A DNA stretch of 64,000 nucleotides, taken from contig MU858056.1 in assembly GCA_033297075.1 (NCBI GenBank), forward strand, positions 372,001 through 436,000, in the 5' to 3' direction. The notes below the pieces were generated by a model. It was not told the DNA's origin. It saw only the letters and a list, made by a program, of their open reading frames with translations, and did no database searches. Every line of letters begins with the position of its first letter. Positions within the stretch are counted from its first letter, which is position 1. Shown piece by piece: positions 20,766 to 32,283 of this stretch. This stretch comes from Rhypophila decipiens. Taxonomy: Eukaryota > Ascomycota > Sordariomycetes > Sordariales > Naviculisporaceae. Made by a program: the position numbers and the translations under genes.

Positions 20766-21712
20766 TGATTTGAAGGGACTGGAGAACCAACAAACATATT
20801 TGACTCTGTACGACTGAAGATCACGCTGGAGTATTTCGGCTTGATCCTACTTGTACTCGGCAAACTGGCGGTTGGTCTTTTCACTCTCGAGAAGAGTCGT
20901 GTCGTTATATTCTTCGTTTTTTGTTCACGTATTTCCTACGCCTTGCCATTATTTCTGTTAAAACTTGGGGTTCGGCGCTTTGGGGCCGCGGTTTTCAAAC
21001 GAGCAGTCTGTTATTTGGGATTGTTGAGTCTACTGATGTCGAGCTACATCGTGTTTTATGTTATTTGTTTCATTTGGGAGGGTTCGGTATCATTATTCGG
21101 CTGTCAAGGAATGGGCGAGGAGGCGTCAACTGACGACGCATGGAATGTCCGAGTTAATGTCATATGGGAAGCGATGGTCCCGCATCTTGGGATGATGTTT
21201 GGTCTTGTTGGAGGAAGAATGACACTGTCAGTATAGCTGTGGTACTGCTCGTGCCCTTTTCAACGCATGGATGTTTTCACCGGGCGCAAGAACGGAGTTT
21301 ACAAGGACATCTGGACACTGCACACACACACCAGTGTGTTGTTGATCAAATATACGTCCCGTTTCTCTACCTCCTTGTCTTTGTGGGCTCTGGCTGCCTA
21401 GGCGGCTACAGATAGTGAACGACTCAGCAATAGAAATGTCCACCATTATAGTGTACAAGCTTATCCGCTACTTCTATCTTTACAGCTCTATGGACCAAAA
21501 AATGGCTATCTACGTATGTGGTATCTAGCGTTCCGACCTGAAGTTGAGATGTGAGGATGGTAAATCGGTGGTCTAGAAGTATATACAAGGGTGATATTAC
21601 AATATGAAGTACAGATAGATGCCAATGCATCCTCTCATCGTCCATGGCTAATCTAACATGAACCAAAATGGACCATTCGTACAGCAGTATGTGGTTGCAA
21701 GACCAAACCAGA
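20766..21712. other. Convergent intergenic region
   Basis: Both neighbours end here, so the region should contain two 3' UTRs. A hydrophobic open frame at 20841-21236 is visible but has no start context, motif or typical composition, so I treat it as chance. Confidence 0.5.
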
Positions 21713-23713
21713 CTAGACAAGCGCCTGGCCCATAAACATACTCTCCTTCACCTCAGCAACGACATCCCGCCTGTCATCCTTGCCCACGAGCACGATACCC
21801 CTACCGCGACGACCCATCCGTCCAGCCCTCCCTAGCCGGTGGATGAAGTCGATCGTGGTATGGGGTACATCATACAAAATAACGTGCCTCACAGCGAGGG
21901 TATCGATCCCCCGTGAAGCAATATCCGTCGCGACAATAACCTTGGTATTCACCAATTGGCGCCTACCCAGCACTCGTCCAGCCCCAGCGCCAGCAGCAGC
22001 AGATTGCTTGCCGCCCTGGCCGTCCTCAGCGTCAGCACCAGCCGCCGGGAGGGCAAGCTTCATAGGTTCCGACGAGGTAAACTTGGCGAGTATTTCAGCC
22101 TGGCGATGATCGGGCGAGTCACGATGCAGAGCAATGGCATCGATCCCCTTGGACTGGAGGTACTCGGCCACCTCCTGCGTCTTCTCGCGCTCGTTGACGA
22201 AAACCATGATACGCTTGACATCGACCAGTCGTTCCTCTCCCGCCGCCTGGCTAAAACCTTGCTCCTTGGCGGCGGCTTCTTTGCCGATGGACCAGATGGC
22301 GTCTGCGCAGGCTAAGTTCTTGTTGTTGCGGTAGGGGTCCTTGGTCACGTCGACGACTCCCAGCTGAACGCGGCGGGGGATGGCGTGGAGGTTGGGCGTC
22401 GTGATTCGGTATGTGTGCGGGAAGCGTTCGGCTAGGTAGTTGTCCAGGCGCCGGGGGATGGTGGCGGAGCACATGATGAGCTGCTTGAGGGAGGGCATGG
22501 CGCGGTCGATGATCTGTGTTGTCTCCGGGGAGAAGCTCCTGTCGAGGAGGGAGTCGGCTTCGTCGATGACGAGGTGGGTCACGCGGGAGAGGATGTTGGG
22601 GTCTGAGCCGGCCATGCTCGCTAGGAGGTGAGGGGTCGCGACTACCAGGTCGACGCCCATGTGGCTGTACATGTTGCGCTGGATCTTCTCGGGCATAAAG
22701 GTCGCTGAGATGGGGCGGACTTTGAGCTTTGCGATGTGGGAGAGCGACTTGGCTGTCGCCGTCACTTGGGAGACGAGCTCGGCGGTGGGCACCAGGATGA
22801 CGACGCGTGGCCGGGCAGTTTCCGGGTGAGGCTCAAACTTCTCGATCCATTTCGACACGGGCTCGTCGCCGCGACGTGCCTTCTCCGCGGCCAGTCTCTC
22901 GTTATAAGCCTGGACGAGAGCATCATCTTGGCTAGCCTCCTTCAAGGCGTTGATTGTAGGCAAAAGGTACGCAAGCGTCTTGCCAGACCCCGTCTCGGCC
23001 GCCAGAAGAAACTCTTCCCTCCCGTTGTCGGATTTCGGCTTCCGCGGTGCGTCTTTTGCTTTGATCAAGGGCTGACCAAGCAGCGCCGGGATGGCAAGTC
23101 TCTGAACAGGGGTGGGCTTGATATCCGCGACTTCAACGTCTCCCGACTTCCCTTTGCCCAGATGCTCCTTGATGGCCTCCTTCATGACAGGGAGCAAGGG
23201 AAACTGGTCAAAGTTCTCGATGGTCTGCATCTTATCCTTGATCTTGGCCCTCTCATTGTACCCAATGCTCGTAAGTGCGCGCTGCATCTTGAGGGCTTTA
23301 AAGTTCTTGGGCTCTTTCCTGTCTCTCCGGTCTCTACCGCCTCTACCATCTCTGCCGTCTCGTCCGTCTCTGTCGCCGCCAGTCGCATTTCGGTCGTTCG
23401 GTCGTGGTCGAATGTTGGCCGTCGTCCGATTCATACCAGCAAACGGGCCATCAGCCTGGTGACGAGGTCTCTTGAATCCACCTTTCCTGTCGGCGCCGTC
23501 TCTATCCTGTGCAGTTGGAGGCCCCCGCGCTACTCGGTCTGAGAGCACCATGCGGGACGGTCGTCGGTCCCGATCTCCATCTCTACCTCGTCCTCGGATC
23601 GTGGCAAACGCGCGCTGTTCTGCCCATAATCGTCTTGATTGTAAATCGGCTATTGGGCGTGCAGCAGTCGAACGGCATAATAAGCAGACTGAATCTCGCG
23701 CTGCCTTCCACAT
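21713..23713 (-). CDS. mrh4: Mitochondrial DEAD-box RNA helicase Mrh4
   Basis: Mrh4 is an ATP-dependent RNA helicase that works late in assembly of the mitochondrial large ribosomal subunit. Single exon, 666 residues, starting at the first ATG. The N-terminus is Arg/Ser/Ala-rich with few acids, as in a mitochondrial presequence. Helicase motifs appear in order: Q-motif-like TPVQ (about 201), Walker A AETGSGKT (239-246), PTAELV (Ia), DEAD in [10 protein letters not shown] (384-387), SAT (III), [10 protein letters not shown] (V) and [13 protein letters not shown] (VI). Residues about 107-134 form an Asp/Arg/Gly repeat unusual for this family. A related DEAD-box helicase is the main alternative, but the Mrh4-like N-terminal block and motif set favour this call. 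Confidence 0.93.
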   Translation of the reverse strand: MWKAARDSVCLLCRSTAARPIADLQSRRLWAEQRAFATIRGRGRDGDRDRRPSRMVLSDRVARGPPTAQDRDGADRKGGFKRPRHQADGPFAGMNRTTANIRPRPNDRNATGGDRDGRDGRDGRGGRDRRDRKEPKNFKALKMQRALTSIGYNERAKIKDKMQTIENFDQFPLLPVMKEAIKEHLGKGKSGDVEVADIKPTPVQRLAIPALLGQPLIKAKDAPRKPKSDNGREEFLLAAETGSGKTLAYLLPTINALKEASQDDALVQAYNERLAAEKARRGDEPVSKWIEKFEPHPETARPRVVILVPTAELVSQVTATAKSLSHIAKLKVRPISATFMPEKIQRNMYSHMGVDLVVATPHLLASMAGSDPNILSRVTHLVIDEADSLLDRSFSPETTQIIDRAMPSLKQLIMCSATIPRRLDNYLAERFPHTYRITTPNLHAIPRRVQLGVVDVTKDPYRNNKNLACADAIWSIGKEAAAKEQGFSQAAGEERLVDVKRIMVFVNEREKTQEVAEYLQSKGIDAIALHRDSPDHRQAEILAKFTSSEPMKLALPAAGADAEDGQGGKQSAAAGAGAGRVLGRRQLVNTKVIVATDIASRGIDTLAVRHVILYDVPHTTIDFIHRLGRAGRMGRRGRGIVLVGKDDRRDVVAEVKESMFMGQALV

Positions 23714-24326
23714 ATTTGCTGCTCAACGCCAAATGTTGGTGCTTGTTAATGTTCTCTCCTGGGCGCAAAATTTCGGTATCAGCGTTAACATGTCTGCGTT
23801 CTGCCACTGGCCACCACATTTGGACCCCTGTCCACTGCTTTGGTACTCTGTAACGCTAGTGCAAGGGGCAAGGATTCGGTAAAGAAGCAGGGATTAGTAC
23901 CTAATCCGTGGAACTAGGTAAGGTACGGATACAGACTAGCGTGACTAGCTCCGTATCATCGTTAAGGCCTGGTCCCATCAACTCTTGTCTCACATCTCAA
24001 TTCGAAACAGGATTCCCTCGTGAGCGGATTTTGGAGTGGAATTGAAATCCTGTGCTCAACAATACGTAACGAAGTACTTGATACTGCATTTTCCTAAACT
24101 ACAATCTCGACTTGGTTCGTGAAAAATCAACCTAACCCCTGTTACCGCTTTCATGTTCATTTTGCAACCTCTCATCCCCAGGTCCTCATTACCAACACCG
24201 ACATTCGTGCTCCTCAGAAGTGCCATTCATCGCATAAACTCTTGAACGTCATTACTAAAACAGATAAAACAGACTTGCTCCCGTCTTCGCATAAGCTCGC
24301 CGCAGAATAATATAACTCCAATCATC
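23714..24326. other. Intergenic region upstream of mrh4
   Basis: About 0.6 kb between the mrh4 start and the 3' end of the glycogen-binding gene. Apart from a run of moderately AT-rich sequence I see nothing in it. Confidence 0.5.
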
Positions 24327-26462
24327 CTAGGATTGAGCGTTGCCGTGTGGCTTTCGGGATCCGTCCCCATACAGCTTCCACCATGATAAGCCCATAAACA
24401 TTACAGCCGCACCGGCCGTCAACAACCTATTCAGAGTCGAGTCAGCCGGTGCGTGAGCTGTCAGGGCGTGGACGAGATGGCTGTGGCTTGCCGAAAATGT
24501 TCTTACGTCTGCCGTCTCCCACCGCACAAACTGGTGAAGAAGCCTCCGATCAGATCCACAAACAGGAACTGGATGAACTTCTTGAACCAGCCCCCTTTAC
24601 GGCCGTTTTCAATGGTGGCCGAGTGGTTTGAAACTGGCGTTCCTGTTCGGCCTGGGTTGTCAATGCGTTTCCTAACCCCGTTAACCGCTGTACCTTCCAC
24701 CGCACTGCTTGTCCCCACATCTACATCACTCTCGTTATTGGAATCAACTGGCACTGGGTCGGCCGAGCCATTCTGTCGTTTATCGACATCTGATTCCTGT
24801 CTCGCATTGTCCTCAATAGCTTGAATAACTATTTCTGGGCTCTGGGGCTTGGTGTGTTCGTCTGATGAGGGTTCAGAAGTCGTTAGCGAATGGTGTGGCT
24901 CGGGCTGGCGACTGGTCGCCTCAGTATCAGGGCTCCCGTCCTGCGAGGCGCTGGAGTTAACATCCCTAGGTGACTCAGCTTGCTTCAAATCACTCTTGCC
25001 ATTTTCCCGGACAGGCATTCCCGAGGAGCCGTTGGCTTTCATCGCGATTCCTTCATCCTCGTCACTGGGGGGAAGTTTCGGCAGGCGAAGGCCGGTCCGT
25101 GGCTGTGGAGGTGACAGGAGAACCGCGGAGGCAGAGTCGTGGTCAGCCCTTGTACCTGGCTCTTCACCCTCGTCGATAGCGTGAAGGGATAGCGGTGAGG
25201 AAACATTCGAACTGAAGGAGCCGTGGGGGGACCTAGGTACTTCCAGGCGCCGAGAAGGACGTGGGACTATAGGGCTCGTGAGAACAGGGGAAGACAGGAA
25301 GGGGTCGCCCGTGATATCTTCCATTCCTGGTCGATAGGCGCCCACAACTGGAGAAATGGGAGCACCTTCGAATGAAGCCCGATCCTCATCCAGGCCGGTT
25401 TCCAGTTTTCGAACCGTGTTCATGATTTCCTCCCGGTTAGAAGGGAAGCGCTCGATGGTTGGATCATTCAGATCAATCTCGTCGAGGTCAGCCTCTTCTA
25501 CTGGTTGGTTTTGGTTGTGGTCATCATGTTCCGGATTGTCTTCATGTACATGGTCCTCATGTACTGCCCCGTTAAGATCTTTCATTCCGACACATTCATG
25601 GGCGAAAAGAGGAGGTTTGTCGGTGTGGTCATCGTCGTCTCGAAAGTCGTACACCTCCCGCGGATGGTTCGGTGCAACAACCTGGGAGCTGCGTTAGTTT
25701 GCTGAATCTTAGCGATGCTCAACGACCTCTTACATCAATATCATCATCTAGGTCCTGGGCGCTATCTGCAACCTCGGCAGCCGTGTTTGCAACCTCGATA
25801 ATGGGTGTGGCTGACATTCGGCGAAATCCAATTCTCCCAGCTTCTGCGTCAGAAATCTCGGCCTCTGGCTCTTCTTCGTTAAGAAGTGCAGCAGAGTCTG
25901 CCACTTCCGCTGCGTTCATTGCGAGAGTTGGAGTATCGGCACCGGTGTGTGAGTTGGAAAGGGCCGAAAGGCCTCGAATGTCTTTGGCCATGATAGGCGG
26001 TTGGGGAGATTCGTCGCCAGGCCCAGCTGCACTTGGAGCGACAATATCACCATTCCCGGCCTCTGCTTCGCTAGGAACTCTGAGGGAACGAGTGTTAGCC
26101 TCGCTGAATCAAATACCCAAGAGCTGCTAAAAGAGAAGGAAAGCAAGGATAAGTACTAACACCTGGGAGGGTGCCACCATCTCCAATTCATTGTTCTTAT
26201 TCCCCGCCATGTCAGTCACCGTCGGTTTGTCGTCATTCAAAACCCACCAATCGCCGTCACCAATACGAAACTTGTATTGGATTTTGGTGCCGGGTTCGCC
26301 TTGTATCTCTTTTTTGAACACATGCTCCCCATTGGTATCGAGATCGTATTCCATCTCCTGGGGCTGCCATGCGGGATCTGAGAATGTACCGGCCACATAG
26401 ACTGGGGGTATGGTACCGGGTTTATGGTAAGTGATAGTCGCGGGGGCCCGTGTTGTCGCCAT
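24327..26462 (-). CDS. AMPK-beta/CBM48-type glycogen-binding protein with hydrophobic C-terminus
   Basis: Four exons: 26462-26161, 26079-25734, 25681-24507 and 24426-24327; introns 81, 52 and 80 bp; 640 residues. Residues about 10-95 are an AMPK-beta-like carbohydrate-binding domain: VYVAGTFSDPAWQP start, QYKFRIGDGDWWVLN core and the DMAGNKNNELEM end, as in yeast Crp1/Mdg1. The middle is long, acidic and Ser/Pro-rich, presumably disordered. The C-terminus has two hydrophobic stretches, about 585-602 and 609-625, split by a short Arg-bearing loop encoded across the last intron, then a basic tail. This looks like a tail anchor or hairpin in an ER or vacuolar membrane. The last exon is defined only by splice signals and frame. 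Glycogen tethering is inference. Confidence 0.88.
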
Positions 26463-28450
26463 GTTTGCCGGTTAATCCTTGTGTAGGATCCCAATGTAGA
26501 TCGAGAAGGGGTTATGTATTCGGCTCTTGCTCCTGGGATACGGCGTCAAGGCAGTGGGCTACACTTAGAACTATACAAGCTAAGCCGATGAGAACGTCAG
26601 TTATCGATATTCGGGCAATGAGATCACTCCAAAACGGCGTCATGAAGTCCGGAAGACGGGAGATAATGATGATTGCGCCGGAGCACGGGACCAATCTCTG
26701 TGCACAAGTCTCAATCGGGCTGAACAACTCACCTGCACAGTTGAGCAGAGCATGCTCAGATTCCCAGTTTCGGTCTTGGGATGTACAGGGAAAGTGGGAG
26801 ACAACTGACAACACGGAGGCAGATCAATCCGTGAGGTGAGGAATTGTCCTCCTTGAGGGAACCAAAAAAAATTGAGAAAGATGTGGAGGTCTAGAAAGTG
26901 CCCGAGATACCGGAATGTAGAGAGGTGGAGATGGAGGCGTTGTAGTCTGAAGACACTAGACTGACGGTCGAATGAAGGCGTTATTGATGGGAGTTTGGTT
27001 GAGAAGGAGAATGACGGCGTTGGCACATGGAGGGGCACAGCAGTTATCACAATTCAATATCGGGGCTGATTACTCGAGTGGTTAAAACTCGTCGGGAAGG
27101 TAGGACAACATCAGACATATTATCATGAATCGAAGCTTTGGTTCTGGAAAGTTGCAGTGTCGCACAGCCAGCTCTGATCCTTCCACATCGATCGATCAGC
27201 TATCGGCATGAGCTCCTCTCCTTACCGGCTTACATGTACTGGCCAACTGGGTCAAGAAGTTGGCAGGCTTGGTAAGAACTTGGTTCCATGTGCTGGTTTC
27301 GGGAGCCAATTGCGACTTACGAACGCAGACGAGCTTGGGCGCAGCTTCCGCAGCTCACGTATGCACACCATCCAGAACCAGAACGCAGTCCCTGTGCCCA
27401 GGGTTTACTACATACATCGTACCTTCCAGACCTTCCATTGTTCTAGCCCGGGAACGGTAAATGGTCAGTGTTGTGTTTCAAACTTTGCATGGCACCGGGT
27501 ATCTCGAAATATGATGATTCCGAGACGTTTAGAATCCCAATACCTCGGTCCAGTTGCTTAATGTAGGTACCGGCTGTGCATAATTTCGGACCCTGGGAAT
27601 ACTTGGAAAGCAAACCAGCCGGGACTCTTGTATTAAGTCTCAATGAGATAAACAGAGTTATGAAGATTCCGTATATAAGAGTTCATGATATTTAAATTGA
27701 GCGACCTGCTTCCCCGTTGTTTATCATGCTGGTCATTCGTCCGAGGTGAGGTGTTGTCCCACCCGACGAGATAATGGAGGAGCTGGGAGAGGTCCAAGGT
27801 TGAAAGTGGAACAGCGGCCGCCCCACTTCCGTCATGAGATTGGCGTCATCGTTCCACAAATTGGGCGGTTAGAAACGGCAGAAATATTTTGCCTGCCGGA
27901 AAAGCACCATCTCAGCCCTCAAGGTTCCGGCAAGAGGCCCCCACTGGTTCGAAAAATGGAGTCTTCAACAACAATCTCTGTATACACGGATGATTAATCT
28001 CTTAAAAGCCTTCAATAGACTTAAAATACGTTAAAGCGAAGCCTGAAGGGCCTAAAAGCTAATTCATAAGGAGTATGGTAGTTCTTCTTAAGACCTGTGT
28101 TGTATCATAAGAAGGTTGGTGTATTATTCTCACACTTGTGCTAGTTTCTGAAGCAGTTGGGCCCCACCATGAGCAAGATCGCAAAAGAACCTTGCAAGCC
28201 TCCCGCCCTTGGCATTTTCAAATAGAGTCTTTCGTTTGCTCAAACCTTCCCATCAACCAACCGTCAATAGGCTCTCGTTGATTTTCTTCGCCATTATCAC
28301 AACCTACTTTCCCGCTCCGCTTTAATTCTCTTGTTCCAGGATACCACGCGATTGGGCTCCCACTCCGTTGTCAGGCTTGATTGGGTCGTAACGGCAGCGA
28401 GGAGCGACAACAAACCCGATAACAAACCGTTGAGAACCACATCACCAACA
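26463..28450. other. Divergent intergenic region
   Basis: About 2 kb of promoter space between the glycogen-binding gene (-) and iwr1 (+). The only structure I can define is an AT-rich block from about 27993, which has a related copy on the other side of iwr1 and is listed separately. Confidence 0.5.
27993..28100. repeat. Degenerate AT-rich repeat, copy 1
   Basis: Starting GATTAATCTCTTAAAAG, it aligns by eye with a block at about 29911 that starts GATTAGTACCTTAAAAG. Both continue with CCTTCA, GCGAAG and AAGCTAATT in the same order. Most differences in the aligned words are G-to-A or C-to-T, as expected of RIP-mutated copies. The element type is not identifiable. Confidence 0.4.
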
Positions 28451-29819
28451 ATGGCGTCTCTTCCTCCTGATACGATTAAAGTCAAACGGAAACGTGGCGT
28501 TGAAGATGGCCCAGTTGATTTTCTCAGAGTTGATGGTCACAAGCGTCACAGGAGTGTTTCCGGCCAGGCAATTTGGGTCTATCAGCGCAAACAGCCGTCT
28601 AGCGATATTCCCAAGAATGATCGAGCGCCGGGTCTGCCCGTTATCCGGGCAACGAAGGAGGGAGATGAGAATCGACCCGTCAAGGCTCTGCGCCAAAAGC
28701 TTTCCCGAGCAAGCACGACGACAGAAACGGGCGTCAACAAGCCAAAGCCCACAGACGAGCCAGCGAGCGGCGTTGCAGAGACTCCTTCGCCCGAGCAGAT
28801 GCGCCGATTCCACTTGTCAATACCCGATTCGTTGCGACTACCAGGGGTTGCTTCGAAGAAGCGCGGTGCCCCGGCGGTTTTTGTCGAACGAACACCGAAG
28901 AAACTGAAGAATCTCCAAGGCGCCAGCACACCGAGCCCTGTTGATAGCCCAGTCGACCGGGCCCAGTCGCCTGAGCCTGTCGCTTCTCGAGACAAGCCCG
29001 ACGATGGGCCTGTTCGCAAAGAGCCGGTCAAAAATAAGAGACCCGGTATGCGGGCACGTACTACTAAACACACCCAAGAACTTCCTAAATCCCTGGTTGA
29101 ACGCCACGCAGGTGTAGATCAGATGAAACTCGCTAGGGACATGGATGCCTTTGCGCTCAGCCAGATCAAGCAAACCATAGCCAGGATGGAGGAAGAGGAC
29201 GCCAAGACGGAAGCGCGCAGGAACAGGTACAAGCCAAAGGCGCCAGTCAAGCGCTATGCCGAACGACACCCGGAGGAGCACGCAGCCGAGCTGGAGCATG
29301 CAAAGGCTGCCGCGCATAGCGCAGATGTTATGGATACAACTCTAGACGATACATCAGACGACGATTACGTCACGGAGACCTACGAGCGTGTCCCTGCTAG
29401 CCGCCTCAGGGACGGAGCTGTCCCGGCGAGCCGAGTGGGACTGCTCGTCTTTGACACAGAACAAAATATGGACGAGTTCTTTTACGGCGCGGAAGGTGAC
29501 AGTGACGACGAATTTCCAGAGGACGAGGATGATGAGAACGGTGAGTACTGTTTACTGCCTTTTATATGTTTCAGGAGCTGACCCGTTCATAGCCGAGAAT
29601 CACTACACGGCAGACTATCCAGATGAGGACATGCCATGGGACGATGCGTTCGATCGGAATCCGTACCGTTATTTGAATCACAATGCCGAGGACCGAGAGC
29701 TTGGCCTAGAGCTAGACGAGGAGGAGGACGACGATGACGATGATGACAAACTCACGGACGGGTATTGGGAGCAGACCGGTGCTTACAACGGGCTTGACGA
29801 AAGAGATATATACTACTAG
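28451..29819 (+). CDS. iwr1: Iwr1, RNA polymerase II nuclear-import factor
   Basis: Iwr1 binds assembled RNA polymerase II in the cytoplasm and directs its import through importin-alpha. Two exons, 28451-29540 and 29593-29819, with a 52-bp intron; 438 residues. The first ATG of this frame is at 28451, followed by a basic N-terminus (IKVKRKRGVEDGP) that fits the known N-terminal bipartite import signal. The long middle is Pro/Ser/Lys-rich. The family signature spans the splice junction: a DDDYVTETYERVP segment, VGLLVFDTEQNMDEFFYG, then the acidic run ending DENAENHYTADYPDED and the DDAFDRNPY end. The tail is Asp/Glu-rich, ending Tyr-Tyr. Degenerate repeat blocks lie on both sides. Confidence 0.93.
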
Positions 29820-30774
29820 AATTAGTCTGCTTGTGTCTTTGCGACTCCGGGAGGAGACAGATACTATACTCCTCTTTTAAGACGCCAAATGTCGGTCTAA
29901 TAAGAAGAAAGTGATTAGTACCTTAAAAGACCTTCAGCAGACCGCGAAGAAGAAGCTAATTAGGACTTTATACCCGTCTAGGGTGTTCACCCATGTGCCA
30001 TAATAGCGTCTCCCCAACACCATTACCCCGTATTCAATCAAGCCACTTCAAATTGCGGATGATTGGAGATTCCCTCGTTCATCAAATGGAGGAAGATGGA
30101 CCGATAATGTGGAGACACGAGCCCCGGATGTTAATCGTTGATCAATGATGAGCATGGAGCTTCTTCTTGAGTATAAACACACGTCTTATTTTCATTTTCC
30201 CCGAGATGTGGACTTTAGTTTTCTTTTCCTCGTTACAAATATCTCATGACCATGCCCGTGGCGTCCCGTGAGAAAGAAAGAACCCAATTGACCAGACCAG
30301 ACCAGACAGACAGAGAGAGCATTAGAGTAAACCCGATTAAACACAGCCCATACCATAGATACCAAACACAAAATGTTTTATGTTTTGACTCCCCGAACCC
30401 AACCAGTAATATGACACAGCGAAAGGCCATATCATCATCAGTCACCCTTTCGCCCTCCTTTGTTGTAACGTTTTATCCACATGATGAAAGTGAGGAAGAG
30501 AAAAAGAAAAAATAGTACAGGAAGATGTTTTGTGAGTAAAGGAAAAGAAGTAAAAGGAATGAACGGGTTCACTCCTCTGAGTCGGGTAACCCAGCAGTAT
30601 TAAACAAGGACCAAAAGTGAGAATACAGCAAAGGGGGAAGATTAAGGCCAGATACAGGACAGAAAACTCAAGAGTATTGTACAAGGTTTTGGAAAGAATG
30701 AGCAAGAAAAAAGAGAATAGAGATATTGGGCAACAGCTGTTGTGGATGCAAAAGAATTGTGTTCAACAAAGGGA
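29820..30774. other. Convergent intergenic region, AT-rich
   Basis: This lies between the 3' ends of iwr1 and the SANT-like gene. It contains repeat copy 2 and runs of A/T and purine-rich sequence; no gene seen. Confidence 0.5.
29911..29975. repeat. Degenerate AT-rich repeat, copy 2
   Basis: Shares GATTA, CTTAAAAG, CCTTCA, GCGAAG and AAGCTAATT in order with the block at 27993-28100. Slightly upstream, TACTCCTCTTTTAAGAC resembles the reverse complement of sequence in copy 1, hinting at inverted ends. It looks like a decayed short mobile element. Confidence 0.4.
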
Positions 30775-32283
30775 TTATCTAGTAGGGCCAGAAGATCCCT
30801 TATTTTTCTTGTCAAGTTCTCGGAGTTCTTTTGGGTATGTTTGTTGCATCCTGTGAAAGAGCTCGAGTTAGTCTCAGGTGTGTCAATGGGAGGCAGGGGG
30901 TCCGGGAAAGAACACATACCACTCTCTCCACTCAAGTCTCTGCTGTATCCTCCGCGCAGCTAATTCTTTTGCGCGCTCCCTGTGCTCTGGCAACACCCAA
31001 GTGTGCCTCTCATCGGCCAAGACCTCGGGGAATCTGTGCAACAAAGGCACGTCGCCGCCGTCGCGGACCTTGGTCGATGAGTTGCTGTACTCGACAGTTG
31101 GGATGCCCACGTCACCGTGTACTGAATATGGATAGTGGACCTCAGCCTTCTTCTCGTGCTTCTTCTTTTTCTCCGCGTCCTTCTTCTTTTTCTCGTCTCT
31201 TTTCTGATCCTCCCCGTCTACGTACCCCTCGTCTTTCACGACTCTGATGCTCCTGCTGGGCCCGTCGTCCATCTCAATACCCTCATCTTTGAGCTCCTCC
31301 AGGCTCCTCAGCCTCCTCTCCATCTCCAGCCTTCTCGCCTCAGCTTCTTTCTCCGCACGAATTCTCGCTGCTTCTTCCTCTAGCCTCTTCACCTCAGCTT
31401 CCATCTCCGCCTGGATTCTCGCCTCTTCTTCCTCCCCGTACCTTACTCGCAACACGAGAAGGCCATCAGGCGTGGTCATCGGGATACGATAGTTGGTGCG
31501 ATAATAGATGCAGCTGAGCGCGCCATGGCTCCGAAAGGGCTCGCCACTACCCATATTCCACTCATTGTAGGCAGCTGCAATCTGCTCCCAGCCAAACTTT
31601 CTCTCACTCCTGTGGTAGATGATAAAACACTCTTGGATTGGTGTGTACTCCTGGTTGCTGCGCTTGGCTCGAGGACACTTTGGCTTGGATTTATTCAGTG
31701 CTGTTTTTGGCTTCTTCACACGAGCATCACTTGGGTGTCGCTGCTTGGCTGGAAGTTGTTGGACCTTCGGTCGAGTGCTTTGTGTTAATGCTTTGCGTCG
31801 TTCTTGTATGCGGCCTTCTTGTCTACGGTTCCGGAGAAGCGAACAGAGTTCGGAGGCAGCATTGTTATCTGGAATTCTAGAGCGCGACCAGGGGACGCTC
31901 TGTTCGGAATCGGGTGACACAGAGAGACAATGTGAATGAAAAGTTGGTGATGGAAGTGGGGTTGGTAGCCCCATCTCGACCAGTCCTCGCACGAATTCAT
32001 ACATGGATGGGAGTGATTCACTGGTGCTGACAGTGCTCACAGTGCTGCCCCGGCGAGACTCATGATCGGTACCTGGCTCCAGATAACCCAAGGCAGACCT
32101 AGACAGCAGAGTGAGAGCTTCAGAGGGAGTCTCCTCCACTGATGATCTCCGGCTCTGCCATCCGCCATGACTTGAACAGAATGACTGCGAGGTTGGGGTG
32201 AGAGGAGGCGAAGGGAAGGCCCAGTTGGTGGTGTTCCAGGGCAAGTCAAGGTCCCTGATACTCGGGAGGGTGAGTCCGGCCAT
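30775..32283 (-). CDS. Fungal protein with Myb/SANT-like region and charged coiled coil
   Basis: Two exons, 32283-30920 and 30850-30775, with a 69-bp intron (branch CTAAC); 479 residues. I chose the ATG at 32283 (A at -3); an in-frame ATG at 32343 would add 20 residues. The N-terminal third is Ser/Pro-rich and disordered. Residues about 195-265 are a compact block with the Trp and aromatic spacing of a Myb/SANT helix-turn-helix: YTPIQECFIIYHRSER, GWEQIAAAYNEW, then IYYRTNYRIP. A highly charged Glu/Arg coiled coil follows (about 290-350), then a Lys/Glu patch and a helical C-terminus. The final 25-codon exon continues it (PKELRELDKKNKG). DNA binding is possible; function is not known. Confidence 0.8.

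Noticed and set aside
20841..21236. Hydrophobic 131-codon open frame
   Set aside because: It lacks motif, start context and typical composition and lies in the convergent 3' region of two solid genes.
22736..23542. 268-codon + strand frame opposite mrh4
   Set aside because: It is the antisense shadow of the helicase gene, which has all its motifs.
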